This document shows, one piece after another, positions 1-10,560 of a DNA stretch of 64,000 nucleotides. This stretch comes from Dryas octopetala (lineage: Eukaryota > Streptophyta > Magnoliopsida > Rosales > Rosaceae), in the NCBI GenBank assembly GCA_963921425.1, contig OY992834.1, forward strand, positions 16,184,164 to 16,248,163, written 5' to 3'. The notes under the pieces were generated by a model. That model worked only from the letters and a program-made list of their open reading frames with translations. It searched no databases and was not told the origin of the DNA. Both the position numbers and the translations under genes were made by a program. The number at the start of each line of letters is the position of its first letter. Position 1 is the first letter of the stretch.

Positions 1-48
1 TTCAATGTTGAATATGATTCTTATATAAATGGTGATGTCTTATTACAG

Positions 49-101
49 CTTCGTGGCAGAGCCGGAAGGCAAAGTGATCCTAGATCAACACGATCTGTAT
101 G
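49..101 (+). pseudogene. Decayed SecA-like exon (motor ATPase motif VI)
   Basis: A 53-nt stretch bounded by a TTACAG acceptor and a GTGAGG donor reads LRGRAGRQSDPRSTRSV. This resembles the motif VI segment of the SecA preprotein translocase ATPase, normally LRGRAGRQGDPGSTRF, which contains the arginine finger of the helicase-like motor. The Gly-to-Ser and Gly-to-Arg changes and the lost Phe break the motif. I could not find the neighbouring SecA exons in the next 1.4 kb. In plants SecA drives thylakoid (SECA1) or inner-envelope (SECA2) protein export. It may be a gene fragment, or the last recognisable exon of a decayed copy that extends left of the window. Confidence 0.5.
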
Positions 102-1466
102 GTGAGGAAATTCACCCTTCAGTCATTTAGACTTACACGCAAGCATGCATATATAACCTTTGTAGCTTTGATTGAAGGTTTCGTAAATGATATTAATCAT
201 TATTAGTAGAGGAAATAGAAGCATCTCCAAGTAATTAATCAAGACATGGAGGCTTTGGTACCAGAAGCAGGTACATTTTTAGTAGGCTCCATGTATAGTA
301 GTTATCTTCTTATTTGTTAGTCTCTTTACTAAATAATAAGTAGTTAAACAGTTAAAAGAGGTTGGAATATAGGTTCTTCAACCACTCAAACCTATCAAAG
401 TATCTCTTTTCTTATTTATTGGTCTTTGTATATTAAGTAAAGCACATGCCATCTCTCCATCCAATTGGATTAGTGCAAATTAAACTTGTTCATGTGTTTG
501 CATTAATTTATTATTGCAGAAAGGGGTGTTCGATCACTAGCATGCTGATATCCCAGCAGTGGACTATAGGCTTGAATGATCACTCACTGACAACTAAAAC
601 AGACATCCATGATTTGGATTTAATGGAAGAGGCAAGTAAAATTGAATTTTTGTTGTCTTTTCTAGAAAGTCTAAATGGTCTTCAAAAAGTTGTATCCATT
701 TTGAACTGGTTGTTTCCAATTTGCTAAGGCATAAGTTTGCTGCACGTACCCAACCAAATAGCAGATACAATGGACATGCAGAAGGTTCTATTCTTTATAT
801 ATATCATCTTTAAATACAACTCTTGTACTATCCCACTCTAAAATATTGACAATTCCTTCATTGGGTATCCATTGAATGCATATGCATGACCATAAATTTT
901 GTTGCGGATGCAATGTACAGTATATATTTGCTTATATACTTGCTTGAAATTTCTAAATAGTAGTTATCTGCACTGCTTATTTTGAATACAGCTAGAACCT
1001 ACTCAAATGGAATTCCTTAATCATTGTCATCTCTTGTTTCTCCTCGCAGTAAAGAAGGGTTCCATCTGAACCTACCTTAAAAAACTGATCAATACCAAAA
1101 CCGGCCATACTTGGCCATCATCATGGTTGGTAAAATTCTGATTTCTACATTCTATATATTGTAATTCACTTCTTATGTATGCATTCAACTTGTACTAAGT
1201 TCTCTTTTGATTGCCACTAATACATCAAACTTAATTAACCATTCTACTGCATGTCTAATTCCTCTAACCTTTGAAAAGTTGTCTAGCAATTTATACCTTA
1301 ATGCATATATATAGCTAGCTAGCCATATATTCATGTCAAGAATATCTATTTTCCACGGTATTAGTTATGTGAATTTGCACAAGCTAGTTGCAAGCATTAT
1401 TTTAGTATGAGCAAGGTTTAAGTTACCTTACTATTGAGCTAATGCAATTTTCCTTTGTGTTTTCAG
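102..1466. other. AT-rich sequence with no recognised gene
   Basis: Only short unrelated open frames are present. A 93-codon plus-strand frame at 446-727 has no family signature and no convincing promoter or splice context. No transposon ends were recognised. Confidence 0.5.
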
Positions 1467-1568
1467 TGGAGCAAATCGAATATCAAGCGATGTAGTTACA
1501 CCAAAGACCAAATTGATGATGTTCGAGTTGATGAATGGGGTGACTTTGTTAACTTGAATTATGTGTAG
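1467..1568 (+). CDS. Possible terminal exon of an unidentified gene
   Basis: A TTTTCAG acceptor is followed by 33 open codons (WSKSNIKRCSYTKDQIDDVR, then VDEWGDFVNLNYV) and a TAG stop. The segment is charged and could be the C-terminus of a spliced gene, but I do not recognise the family. The best candidate upstream exon (near 1040-1125, followed by GTAAAA) has no stable frame joining to it. It may be a gene remnant linked to the SecA-like fragment or a chance open stretch. Confidence 0.2.
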   Translation, partial: WSKSNIKRCSYTKDQIDDVRVDEWGDFVNLNYV

Positions 1569-1680
1569 GCTTTGGTATATGTGGTGATGGCTGAATGTGC
1601 CATTTTGTGGATATTATAGAACTTAGATCAATTAATTTAAATGCTGCCATGCCCATATTTTGTAAAGGGAAATGGAGAAT

Positions 1681-1762
1681 TGCATGCCTACGTACTGCCT
1701 AGTTTTTTGGGAAAATGCATGCCTACTGCCTTGTTTTTTGGGAAAATGCATGCCTACTGCCT
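1681..1762. repeat. Short tandem repeat, about 32-35 bp unit
   Basis: Two full units and part of a third of a GCATGCCTACTGCC / GTTTTTTGGGAAAAT motif lie head to tail. The units differ by a few bases. Confidence 0.75.
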
Positions 1763-2406
1763 AACAGTTTTTGTAAAGGGTAGTTTTAAGTGATGCCTAG
1801 CCTAGCTAGCTTAGATATATTTGAAGGAAGGGGTTAGAGATGAAGAGGTCTCCCCCTAATTTTTGTGATATGACAACTTTTTAGTCCTTTGAAATATATG
1901 ACATTTGATGAAATAGAATGGATTGTTGAATGAAATGGATTGTTTAGCTTCTTTGTGCAGGTAAATTGGCCACTAAATAAATATGCAGCAGATGGTTCAA
2001 TGGTGTTAACCATTTATATCAATTTTCTAAACATAAATTCGATATCAAAACAGGTGTGACATAACTCTAATTTCGAAATATACAAGATCAATTTTAATAT
2101 AAAAACTGAAATGGTATAGCGTATAGATATCTTTTTTTGGGAAAATAAACTGATACAAATCATGGCTTCAAAATCAGTTCTACAATAAAAACACATATAA
2201 TAGATTTTTACGATATTTGTTCTTATCACCAATATCGATATCTATGAACATATTTATACCAGTTTTATACTCTAAACACATATAATTCAGATATACGATA
2301 TCAGTTCTTAAAAACAATAACGATATCTATGACACTATTTATACCAGTTCCATAATTCAAACACATATAATTCAGATATTAGATATCAGTTATGATAAAC
2401 AATACC

Positions 2407-5400
2407 TGAAACGCCCCAAACCTCGGGCCCATGAAAATACTGAACATCAAACTGTTAAATCTGTTTTCTCTTACTTTTGAGCCATGCACAACAGCATAAG
2501 TAAATATAACTCTGTCAAAAACATTTTAAACAAACCACTGAGTAAAAACAATTAAATAAATCTCTCTGGGTCCCACTGCCTCGTCTTCTTCCCCCTGCTT
2601 CCTCAGCATGCTTAACATGCAAAACGCAAATCCTACACCACATCCATGGTATACCGGGTTATACAACAAACCCGATAAGCTCACTAGAGCTCGTATGAGT
2701 GACATGGCATAATAATAATTGTCCTCAATAATTTTCTCAATCCCCAAACTCAAAAATAATCCACAAAATACCCATAATTACTTAATTACAAAACATTCCA
2801 CCACCAATCATCCAAGCATCAAGATAATAATAAAACATTTTGGCAAATCAATTGCCTAATCGTTAACTATTAACTTCAACATCAACCTCAAACATTCACA
2901 TCCTAATTAATAACCTCACGGCATAATCACCCTCGCTTCCCTTCTCAAGCTTCAAGCCTAAACCTTACCAAGTTCCAACCAGCCCAAGTCCTAACGAACA
3001 AAAGCCATACAACACACGGTACAAACAAACATCTATCCAATTTCACTCACGACGCTCTTTGAAACCCTCCAACTTTAAAACTATTTCTCAAATCCATCTC
3101 TTCTTTCAAATCCATATTTAAATCATCTCAAAACTGTAATTCGAACTCTGAAGAATAAATAGTATTTTCAAGTTGTAAAACTGTTAAAATAACTGAAATA
3201 AAAACACAATGCTCTACTGAAACTGTCATTTAAAATATTTACTGATGTAATTTCATTTCGCAAAATGCTCCACAAACTGATATCTCGCACCACACTAGTA
3301 CCCGGGGAACTGCTAGTCATACACTGCCGAGTCATCTCTAGGCAAGTGCAGAGCAAATCTATACCTGCTGTGATGCTGGTTATACACCGCCGGTTAGGCA
3401 AGTGCAGAGCAAATGCTGGTCGTACACTGCCAACTAGGCAAGTGCAGAGTAAATGTCATGCTGGTCATACACCGCCAACTAGGCAAGTGCAGAGCGAGTG
3501 CTGGTCGTACACTGCCAACTAGGCAAGTGCAGAGTGAGTGCTGGTCATACATCGCCGAGTCATCTCTAGGCGAGTGCAGAGCAATATATACCTGCGTGCT
3601 GGTCGTACACTGCCGAGTCATCTCTAGGCGAGTGCAGAGCAATACATACCTGCTGAAGGGGGTACTAATATGGCGGTTTGAAACCGCTTCTGTATATCTC
3701 AATCAACCACCTCTCAAAAACTACTCCTCCAGATAAAAACTGAAATTTAAATCTTTCCATAAATCCGCTTAAATAAAATTTTTCTCAAATTGTGAAAGCT
3801 GCTCGATCAAAATCATTTTCTAAAGGACAGAAATTCATTAACAAAACTTCCCCAAAATAATACCAAAACCTTTTCCAGATTACTGTCCATACTCAAATAA
3901 ATCAAGAAAAGAGTTAAATTATAAAATGTACAAAACATTTCGAAAACCAAGGATCCACTCACAGTCTACCCTGAACTATACTGAAACCTTCCCGAAATTT
4001 ATTCCTACTCATGACCCCTTCCTCACTTGTTTGTCATTCCTACTCACAGTCTATTGTATGATAATTGTTTAATCCTCACTTAATCCTTTAGTCTCAATCT
4101 TCGTCAATTCCTTCTCATGGTCTGAACCCTATACTTGGCTTCCTTTAACATAAAGCATCAAATCACACACAACCGACGATTTATTAACGGTACTCTATAT
4201 TAAAAGTCCGATACGTTTCACTCACAATTTAACTACATAAAAGACCGAAATATCCTTCACGGTGCCATTGCTCGGATACCAAATCCGGCAGCATAACGGC
4301 ATCGTGAATGAGATTTCACGGGCCCATGTACCTGTTAAGACCAGACAACCAACTTAAATATATACATAATTCACAATTGGTCGTTTAATCGTCCAAAACG
4401 GGCGGCCGCCACCACACACGGTGGCTGCCCGGCTTATACAACACAGAAATTTCATAGAAACTCACTAAACAACCTCCAAGGATCTCCTAGAAGTTCAAAG
4501 TGGGCAAAAAGAGACAAACGGCCACTGTCCCGCCGCCACAAGTGGCGGAGGCAGTGGTGGCTGCAGCGGCACAATCTAAGAAAATGGTTTTTCAACTAAA
4601 AATCAACCCAAATTTAACCTAGGACCTTCAATTGGATGAAAATCAACTCAGAAATCATTCAAGTAGGTTCAATTCAAGGCAAACCCGAAATGGGTACAAG
4701 CCCTAAAGTTCCAAATTTTTAGATTCTCAAAATTGACACGCAATAACAAGGGGGAAAGAAGGCCCATACCTCGAGGATCATTTTTGACAACTGGACCAAC
4801 GGCCAAATCTCGCCGGAAATGGACGAAATCGGCGGCGGAAGCTGGCGGCCGACTTGGCTTCCCGAGCTCATTGCTCCGTCGTGGAGCATCATCGGAGCAG
4901 GAGGACACCACGGCTGAACTCTCCGTGGTGAGGCGAACAAGACCCAGTGGGTCCGGCCACCCAAATCTCGCCGGAACAGTCAGATCGACGGCGAGGCTCA
5001 AATCGGGTCTAGGCTGGTTTCGGGTTTTCGGGGCTTTTCTGGGTTGAACGGAGGCCAGGGGTAGAGAGAGGAGAGGGCGGCGATGCTGGTGGGCCGAAAA
5101 CCTAGCCCATCCGCCGCTGGACACGCCGCCACGCTCCGGTGGCAGATCGGCGAGAGTGAGAGAGGGAGAGACACGCGGGAGAGGGAGAGGATCGGGGAGA
5201 GAGGAGAGAGAATGTCCAGAAATTTCTGGATTTTGGGTATTTAAAACCCACTCCTACAAAATTGCCCTTTCCTTCAAATGCTCGTATCTTTCAAATCGTA
5301 GCTCCGATTGACGCGTGCCGCGTGTTTACGAACTCGTGGACTCGAGACCTTTCCAACGTGCCCAAAGTCAAAAACGAAAGTCCATTATTTTTAAAAGTCA

Positions 5401-5421
5401 ACTTTGGGTCGGGTCGTTACA
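2407..5421 (-). mobile_element. Solo LTR of a long-LTR retrotransposon, nested insertion
   Basis: The element runs from TGAAACGCCCC to GGGTCGTTACA, so it has TG...CA ends with short imperfect inverted repeats. It is flanked by an identical 5-bp duplication ATACC (2402-2406 and 5422-5426), as expected of LTR retroelements. Its 3015 bp hold no gag-pol reading frame, no second LTR copy and no primer-binding site, so a solo LTR is the simplest reading. A TTTAAATA box at about 5238-5245 on the minus strand, followed by a pyrimidine-rich leader, suggests minus orientation. The very long LTR and TGTAACGACCCGACCC start recall Ty3/gypsy chromovirus LTRs, but this is inferred by style only. Confidence 0.65.
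3306..3656. repeat. Tandem repeat array inside the solo LTR
   Basis: About seven head-to-tail units share the core GGCAAGTGCAGAGC preceded by CTGGTCGTACACTGCC. Unit length alternates between about 43 and 66 bp because some units carry a GAGTCATCTCTAGG insert and a TATACCTGC spacer. Several overlapping open frames on both strands here are low-complexity by-products. Confidence 0.85.
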
Positions 5422-6151
5422 ATACCGATGTCTATCAGACAATGTATATCAGTTCCGTAATTCAAACACATATAACTTTGATTTAAGATATCTGTTATTA
5501 TACACAATACAGATATCTAAGAAAATATTTATATCAGTTCTACGTTTAAAACCCATATTATTCATTTAGAAGATATCAGTTCTGAAAACCATACCGATAT
5601 AATATATTATAAATATATCATTTATTGCGTTTTTAACCATCTGGGAAGGAAAAATATATCGCATTTTAAAAAGGAACTGATTTAAAAACCTCTATAGATA
5701 TTAGTTCAAAACTGATATGTAAACCAATGAGAATAGATATCACGCTTTCCAATATCGAATTTTAGGGGCCTTAGATATCGGTAAATTATTGATATGTATG
5801 AGCTTTTTTGTAGCAGTGGTTGAATATATTGTTGATCTCATTGTGCTCTACTCAATCTTATCTAGTTTAGCTGGCTATCTGCATGCATGTACGTAGCTGC
5901 GGTGCATGTTGTAAATGTTAATTGTTGTACCTCACATTTCCATACATACATACATGTATCCTAAGAAGTTCAGTCATGCAATATATAACATTGATGAGCT
6001 TCTGTCTTTGCTCTCGGCTTTATTTTTCCTTCTCTTGTTGCTTTTCCATCACTACGGCCAAAGAAGAAGAAAACAGAGAAATAACATAGAAAATTTCAAC
6101 ACCGACCGACGACAATAGCTACCCAATAATCACGTACCTCCTAGAAAAGCA

Positions 6152-6159
6152 TATAAATA
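6152..6159 (+). promoter_or_regulatory. TATA box of GLP copy 1, conserved in all three copies
   Basis: TATAAATA lies 66 bp upstream of the first ATG. The same box in the same local context occurs before copy 2 (13510-13517) and copy 3 (24422-24429), so the core promoter was duplicated with each gene. Confidence 0.7.
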
Positions 6160-6224
6160 CCAAGTTAATTGTTGATAATTGACCACAACAAAATAAAACC
6201 AATACAACACCAAAATTACATTCC

Positions 6225-6889
6225 ATGGCTATGAGATTCTTTGGATCAGTCATATTGATAATAGCAGTACTACTTGGCATCGTCCTAGCAAGTCATCCCA
6301 ACACCATTTTTGAAGTACTTCATACTCCCACCAAATTACAAAACCACACAAGTACTACTCAATTCATCCTTTTTGACATACACTGGATTCCGTGGGATGT
6401 TCAATCAAGCGCCGGCATCTGAAACCTTCAACGAAACGAAAGCAAGCGTGGCCGAGTTCCCTGCTCTTAACGGCCAGAGCGTGTCATATGCAGTGCTTCA
6501 GTTTCCTCCAAACTCAATATTCCCACTTCACAAACGCCCCAACGCGTCGGGACTCATGTTCCTTCTTGATGGTTTCTTGGAAGTAGGCTTGATTGACACC
6601 AAAAACAATATACACACTCAGAAGCTTCAGGCTGGAGACATGTTTCTGTTTCCTAAGGGACTGACACATTACGAGTATAACCTAAATCCTAATTAAATTG
6701 CCAGCCACTGCCATTGTAGCCTTTGGAAGTGCAAGTGCTAGAGCAGTTTCAGTCAACCCTCTGTGTTTGCCACTGGGAGTGAGGCTCTGATTCTGGCCAA
6801 AGCATTTTAAGAAGATCAAGGCTGGCCTCAACACTGGACTCTAATATTGAATCACATAAATATTGTACCTGCAGCAACCGCTAGCCATG
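6225..6889 (+). pseudogene. Germin-like protein (GLP9-type cupin), broken copy 1
   Basis: The start MAMRFFGSVILIIAVLLGIVLA is a signal peptide, as in apoplastic germin-like proteins. A frameshift near 6305-6318 moves the rest into the frame carrying FLTYTGFRGMFNQAP, EFPALNGQSVSYAVLQFPP and GDMFLFPKGLTHYEYN. A TAA at 6694-6696 and further indels then scramble the C-terminus. It resembles the GLP 9-3 subfamily. Cupin motif 1 reads HKR...G instead of the metal-binding HxH...E, so the metal site was already lost; motif 2 (PKGLTH) is intact. No intron is apparent. The upstream sequence and everything through a copia remnant to 7176 are duplicated at 13.1-14.5 kb. Confidence 0.88.
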
Positions 6890-7055
6890 CGTGTGCCAGT
6901 TTCTTAATTTAATTCCTTATTGTAAAAATTTTGAATTGATATTTTCTTTGTTTAAATTTGTGTCATGTTGTTTACTTATCTTTTTGATTTGTTGTTTTGT
7001 ATTGCAGCTTGTCCTTTAATTTTATTTTTTATTTAATTATTGCTAAAAATACTTG

Positions 7056-7176
7056 TCAGAATTTTAGAAGGTACAACAGAATTATAGAAAAGCTAGCAGA
7101 AAGAGATAGGTTTGTACTAGATGACTCGTTGCAAATGAGTAGAACGTGATCTACATGCAAGACTAAGAACACCATC
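7056..7176 (-). mobile_element. Ty1/copia reverse-transcriptase remnant, copy 1
   Basis: On the minus strand this reads [17 protein letters not shown] and then SSSTNLSLSASFS, a decayed form of the copia reverse-transcriptase core LVLYVDDILLIGND...SST. The catalytic YVDD has become HVDH. It is a short fragment without LTRs or other polyprotein domains. It is the partner of the longer remnant at 14401-14640 and ends abruptly where the duplicated carboxylesterase fragment begins. Confidence 0.75.
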
Positions 7177-7725
7177 ATGGTTGCTAATGACTTGATGTGG
7201 ACCCTGGCTTTGCCTAAGGGAGTTAACCGTGACCACGAGTATTGTAATCCGACGGTGAAGGGTGGTGATGCGAGGATCGGACGGTTGCAGAGGTGTTTGG
7301 TTAGAGGGTTCGGTGGGGACCCACTGGTGGATAAGCAGCGGGAGTTTGTGGCGTTGTTAGAAGCGCATGGGGTGCACGTGGTAGCTAAATTTGAAGAAGG
7401 TGGGTGCCATGGTATTGAGCTGTTTGATCCCAGCAAGGCTCAAGGTCTGTACCAGATTATTAAGGATTTTATCGAGTCTTGTTGTGCATGCGAGACTGAT
7501 GTTGTTGCAAAATCCACCATCTGATTTGAGCGCGAGGGAGGCTTCCTTGGATTTTACATTTTTATTATATATTTTTGATAAAACTTAAAATTATGTTTAC
7601 TTATCGTTGTGGTTCGATTCTAAGTCTTCTACTTCCTCAAATACTAAACATAAATAAAAAAGCTCTCAAATATATGTGGTTTTTTTTCTAATATATTGTT
7701 TTTAATTTATTATCAAACTAGCCTC
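7177..7725 (+). pseudogene. Duplicated 3' part of the carboxylesterase gene
   Basis: This 549-bp block is nearly identical to the 3' part of the intact carboxylesterase (from about 10217 through its stop at 10560 and on into its 3' flank near 10765). It encodes residues from [14 protein letters not shown] to the C-terminus, including the catalytic Asp (GGDPLVD) and His (GCHGIEL). It lacks the HGGG and GxSxG halves, so it cannot make an active esterase. Differences include Glu-to-Gln (RLQRC) and a few others, and the reading frame is still open. It begins exactly at the copia remnant, with TGGTT shared by both parents at the junction. Confidence 0.9.
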
Positions 7726-8365
7726 GAGTGAGTGTAGAACGGTTCTTTTTATTACGCAAACATTGATATTTTGGCAAGTATAATTAATTTAATAGATAAC
7801 GAAAAGTAAATTTGGAAAAATTAATTATGGAGAAAGAGACACACAATTAATTAAGGAGAGAGACGGCAAATCAATTCTCATTGACAATAAAGTAAATTTG
7901 GGAAATAGATAACTGACCATTAGATTTTAAGCGAAATGATCTCATCCATTCGAACCCGGAGATAATTAAAAAACCGTTATGTTTTATTATATAGAAGGCT
8001 AGCCTCTCCACACTCACTCCCGAAGGTGTGAAGCGACCTTTTTTATTGTGCAAATACCGATATTTTGGCAAGTGTAATCTGTTTAATAGACTTCTCCTAT
8101 TTTTATTCTCAAATCACAAATACAAACAAATATAGTTGTTCAACTCAAATGAAAGACAAAAAAAAAATTTTAATATGTGAAATTAAGGAGAAATTAATTA
8201 AGGAGAGAGAATTAAAGGAAAATTAATTAAGGAGAGTGAAACGACAAAGTAAATTTGGGAAATAGATAATTGACCATTGAATTTAAGCTGAAATGATCTT
8301 AACCATTTAGACTCGAAGATAAATTTTAAAATTCAAAAATAGTTCTATTTTATTATATAGATTTG
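7726..8365. repeat. Imperfect direct duplication, about 280-350 bp units
   Basis: Two diverged blocks (about 7726-8002 and 8003-8365) share, in the same order, GATATTTTGGCAAGT, TTAATTAAGGAGAGAGA, AAAGTAAATTTGGGAAATAG and GACCATT. They are AT-rich and non-coding. They may be parts of an unidentified MITE. Confidence 0.6.
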
Positions 8366-8591
8366 AAAGTTATATTTTCTACTGAAGCAATCATTAAATT
8401 TAGAAAATGAATTCCTATTTGAAAAGTGCATAACCGCATAAACATGCTCACACTAAATATAGAGATACAATTCCAAATTTTTCTTGGAAAGTATCAAAGT
8501 AATAGACTCCTCTAAAAATATAATCCAACATGATGATACACAACAACAAATATAGGCATCTTCATTTCTTTAGTTTTATACAACTTATAAC

Positions 8592-8923
8592 TAGGGGTGG
8601 GAATGGGTCGGGTCGGTTGCATATCGGCCAAACAACCAACCCGATCCAACAAGGTCGATAATACAATTTCGACAACCAACAACCGACCCACCTATTATAG
8701 GTCAGTTGCGAGTCGGTTGTCGATAAGGCCGATATAGCTAGTATAGGTGGGTTGGTTGAAATTATTAGACCAATATTTGATCAATTTCAAAACCAACATT
8801 CGAACCAACTTTGATGGTCGATTAGTATTATTGGCCCGACTTGGTGGGTCAGTTGTTAGTAGAATTATCGGCTGACCGATAATGGGTCGGTTGGCCGGTA
8901 AAATCGACCCATTGCCACCCCTA
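8592..8923. mobile_element. Small hAT-type non-autonomous element
   Basis: Terminal inverted repeats TAGGGGTGGGAATGGGTCG and its near-perfect complement bound a 332-bp element. An identical 8-bp duplication CTTATAAC flanks it (8584-8591 and 8924-8931), which is diagnostic of hAT insertion. The interior is GGTCGG-rich and does not code for a transposase. Confidence 0.88.
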
Positions 8924-8931
8924 CTTATAAC

Positions 8932-9537
8932 TGAATCATTGTACATGAAGTAAATCAAGAAATACAAAATGAATAATACAAACTATACAATGTCTTAAGA
9001 GCAATCTTATTAGCTAAAGAGGAAGAGATGAAAATGACTTTATTTGTTGAATAAAATTGAAGGAGATTTGAATAAAATTGACGGACACGATTGATGTGAA
9101 TAAAACATCACTAATTAGCTAAGTATGTGTTTGCCGTGTGCACATATTTGAAAATAATTTAATGGACATGATTGAAGTGAGTAACGCAAAAAAATTGATG
9201 GCCATATAAATCATAAAGTTCGCAAATTCAAGTGAGATTCGGAATAAAATTAGAGGATTGCCCAATAATTAGGAAGGAGTGCCCAATTGGGATTTTTATG
9301 GATTTTAAAGATTGCAGATTTTATAGAATTCCTATTGATTAAAATTATCGTGACCCTTTGTTAGTTTGTTATATGAATAACACGTACCCATATTTTAATC
9401 AACAACAAGGTCACAAATCACAATCCACGTACCCACATTTACTGTACCCACCAACCCATTTCCCCTCCATTTCATCACTCATTCTGTCCCACAACCAGAC
9501 CACAAAGTCCTTTACTCAAACACTTGACAGACCAACA
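8932..9537. promoter_or_regulatory. 5' flank of the carboxylesterase gene
   Basis: AT-rich non-coding sequence lies upstream of the esterase. The reading frame is open from 9358, but codons before 9538 look like untranslated leader and lack family similarity. No clear TATA box was fixed. Confidence 0.4.
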
Positions 9538-10560
9538 ATGGCAGATCATCCTTCTTCAACAACCACAACCTCAATCGACCCGTACAAGTTCCTCAACATC
9601 GTCCCAAACCCAGACGGCTCACTCACCCGCCTTACCGGATTCCCCACAGTACCCCCGACCGAGTCAACCGAGTCCGACTCAGCGCAACTCGTCCTCTCCA
9701 AGGACCTCCCCCTCAACCCCACTGCCAAAACCTTCCTCCGCCTCTTCAAGCCCCACCCTCTCCCCCCAAACCCCAACCTCCCTCTCCTCCTCTACTTCCA
9801 CGGCGGCGGCTTCATCCTCTGCAGCGCCGCCCACCAGCCCTTCCACGACTCCTGCGCCAGCATGGCGCGTACTCTCCACGCGCTCGTCCTTTCCGTCGAG
9901 TACCGCTTGGCTCCTGAACACCCCCTCCCCGCAGCCTACGACGACGCCGTCGAAGCCATCACGTGGGTCCGCGACCAGGTCATCAAAACCGACGGCTGCG
10001 ATCCGTGGCTGAAAGATTCCGTCGACTTCTCCAAATGCTTTATAATGGGAATCAGCGCCGGGGCCACTATCGCCTACCACGCCGGTCTACGCGTTTCCGA
10101 TGTGGACCTCTCGCCGTTGACGATCCGAGGGCTGATATTGAACCAACCTTATTTCGGTGGGGTCCAGCGGACTCAGTCCGAGATCAGGTTGATCAACGAT
10201 CGGATTTTGCCGCTGGTTGCTAATGACTTGATGTGGACCCTGGCTTTGCCTAAGGGAGTTAACCGTGACCACGAGTATTGTAATCCGACGGTGAAGGGTG
10301 GTGATGCGAGGATCGGACGGTTGGAGAGGTGTTTCGTTAGAGGGTTCGGTGGGGACCCACTGGTGGATAAGCAGCGGGAGTTTGTGGCGTTGTTAGAAGC
10401 GCATGGGGTGCACGTGGTAGCTAAATTTGAAGAAGGTGGGTGCCATGGTATTGAGCTGTTTGATCCCAGCAAGGCTCAAGTTCTGTACCAGATTATTAAG
10501 GATTTTATCGAGTCTTGTTGTGCATGCGAGACTGATGTTGTTGCAAAATCCACCATCTGA
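9538..10560 (+). CDS. Plant carboxylesterase (CXE, GID1-like alpha/beta hydrolase)
   Basis: This intronless 340-residue protein belongs to the plant CXE (hormone-sensitive-lipase-like) family, which hydrolyses small esters in the cytosol; its substrate cannot be read from the sequence. The oxyanion-hole motif HGGGF is at residues 88-92. The nucleophile motif GISAG is at 171-175 (Ser173), the probable acid Asp273 is in GGDPLVD, and His303 is in GCHGIEL. Length is typical. I start at 9538 (MADHPSS) rather than the upstream in-frame Met because family members begin shortly before the conserved [18 protein letters not shown] block. The first half is far more GC-rich than its surroundings. GISAGAT replaces the usual GxSAG(A/G)N. 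Its 3' half is duplicated at 7177-7725. It is the only intact gene in the first 25 kb. Confidence 0.93.
   Translation: MADHPSSTTTTSIDPYKFLNIVPNPDGSLTRLTGFPTVPPTESTESDSAQLVLSKDLPLNPTAKTFLRLFKPHPLPPNPNLPLLLYFHGGGFILCSAAHQPFHDSCASMARTLHALVLSVEYRLAPEHPLPAAYDDAVEAITWVRDQVIKTDGCDPWLKDSVDFSKCFIMGISAGATIAYHAGLRVSDVDLSPLTIRGLILNQPYFGGVQRTQSEIRLINDRILPLVANDLMWTLALPKGVNRDHEYCNPTVKGGDARIGRLERCFVRGFGGDPLVDKQREFVALLEAHGVHVVAKFEEGGCHGIELFDPSKAQVLYQIIKDFIESCCACETDVVAKSTI

Larger units (their letters stand above)
1995..5818. mobile_element. CACTA-like non-autonomous element, split by a solo LTR
   Basis: The right end reads GAGCTTTTTTGTAGCAGTG, whose complement begins CACTGCTACAAAAAAGC, the style of a CACTA (En/Spm) terminus. 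Inside both ends, roughly 85-bp subterminal repeats rich in GATATC occur: about four units left of the LTR (2040-2406) and about three right of it (5422-5620). The unit interrupted by the LTR continues in register on the other side. No transposase is visible. The left end was not pinned to a matching CACTG terminus and is approximate; it may be truncated. Copies of the right-hand tail recur near 12.9-13.2 kb. Confidence 0.6.

Noticed and set aside
3306..3656. CRISPR-like array
   Set aside because: Repeat units are contiguous and variable with no unique spacers, and this is plant nuclear DNA.
3168..3736. Overlapping open frames on both strands
   Set aside because: They are translations of the tandem array inside the LTR; repeated peptides follow repeat unit length only.
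4669..5124. 151-codon minus-strand open frame (MSSGGWARFSAHQHRR start) and overlapping frames
   Set aside because: It lies in the GC-rich leader of the solo LTR, has several overlapping frames on both strands and no protein family signature.
9524..10080. Long alternative frames on both strands across the carboxylesterase
   Set aside because: They are shadows of the GC-rich esterase coding sequence in other frames.
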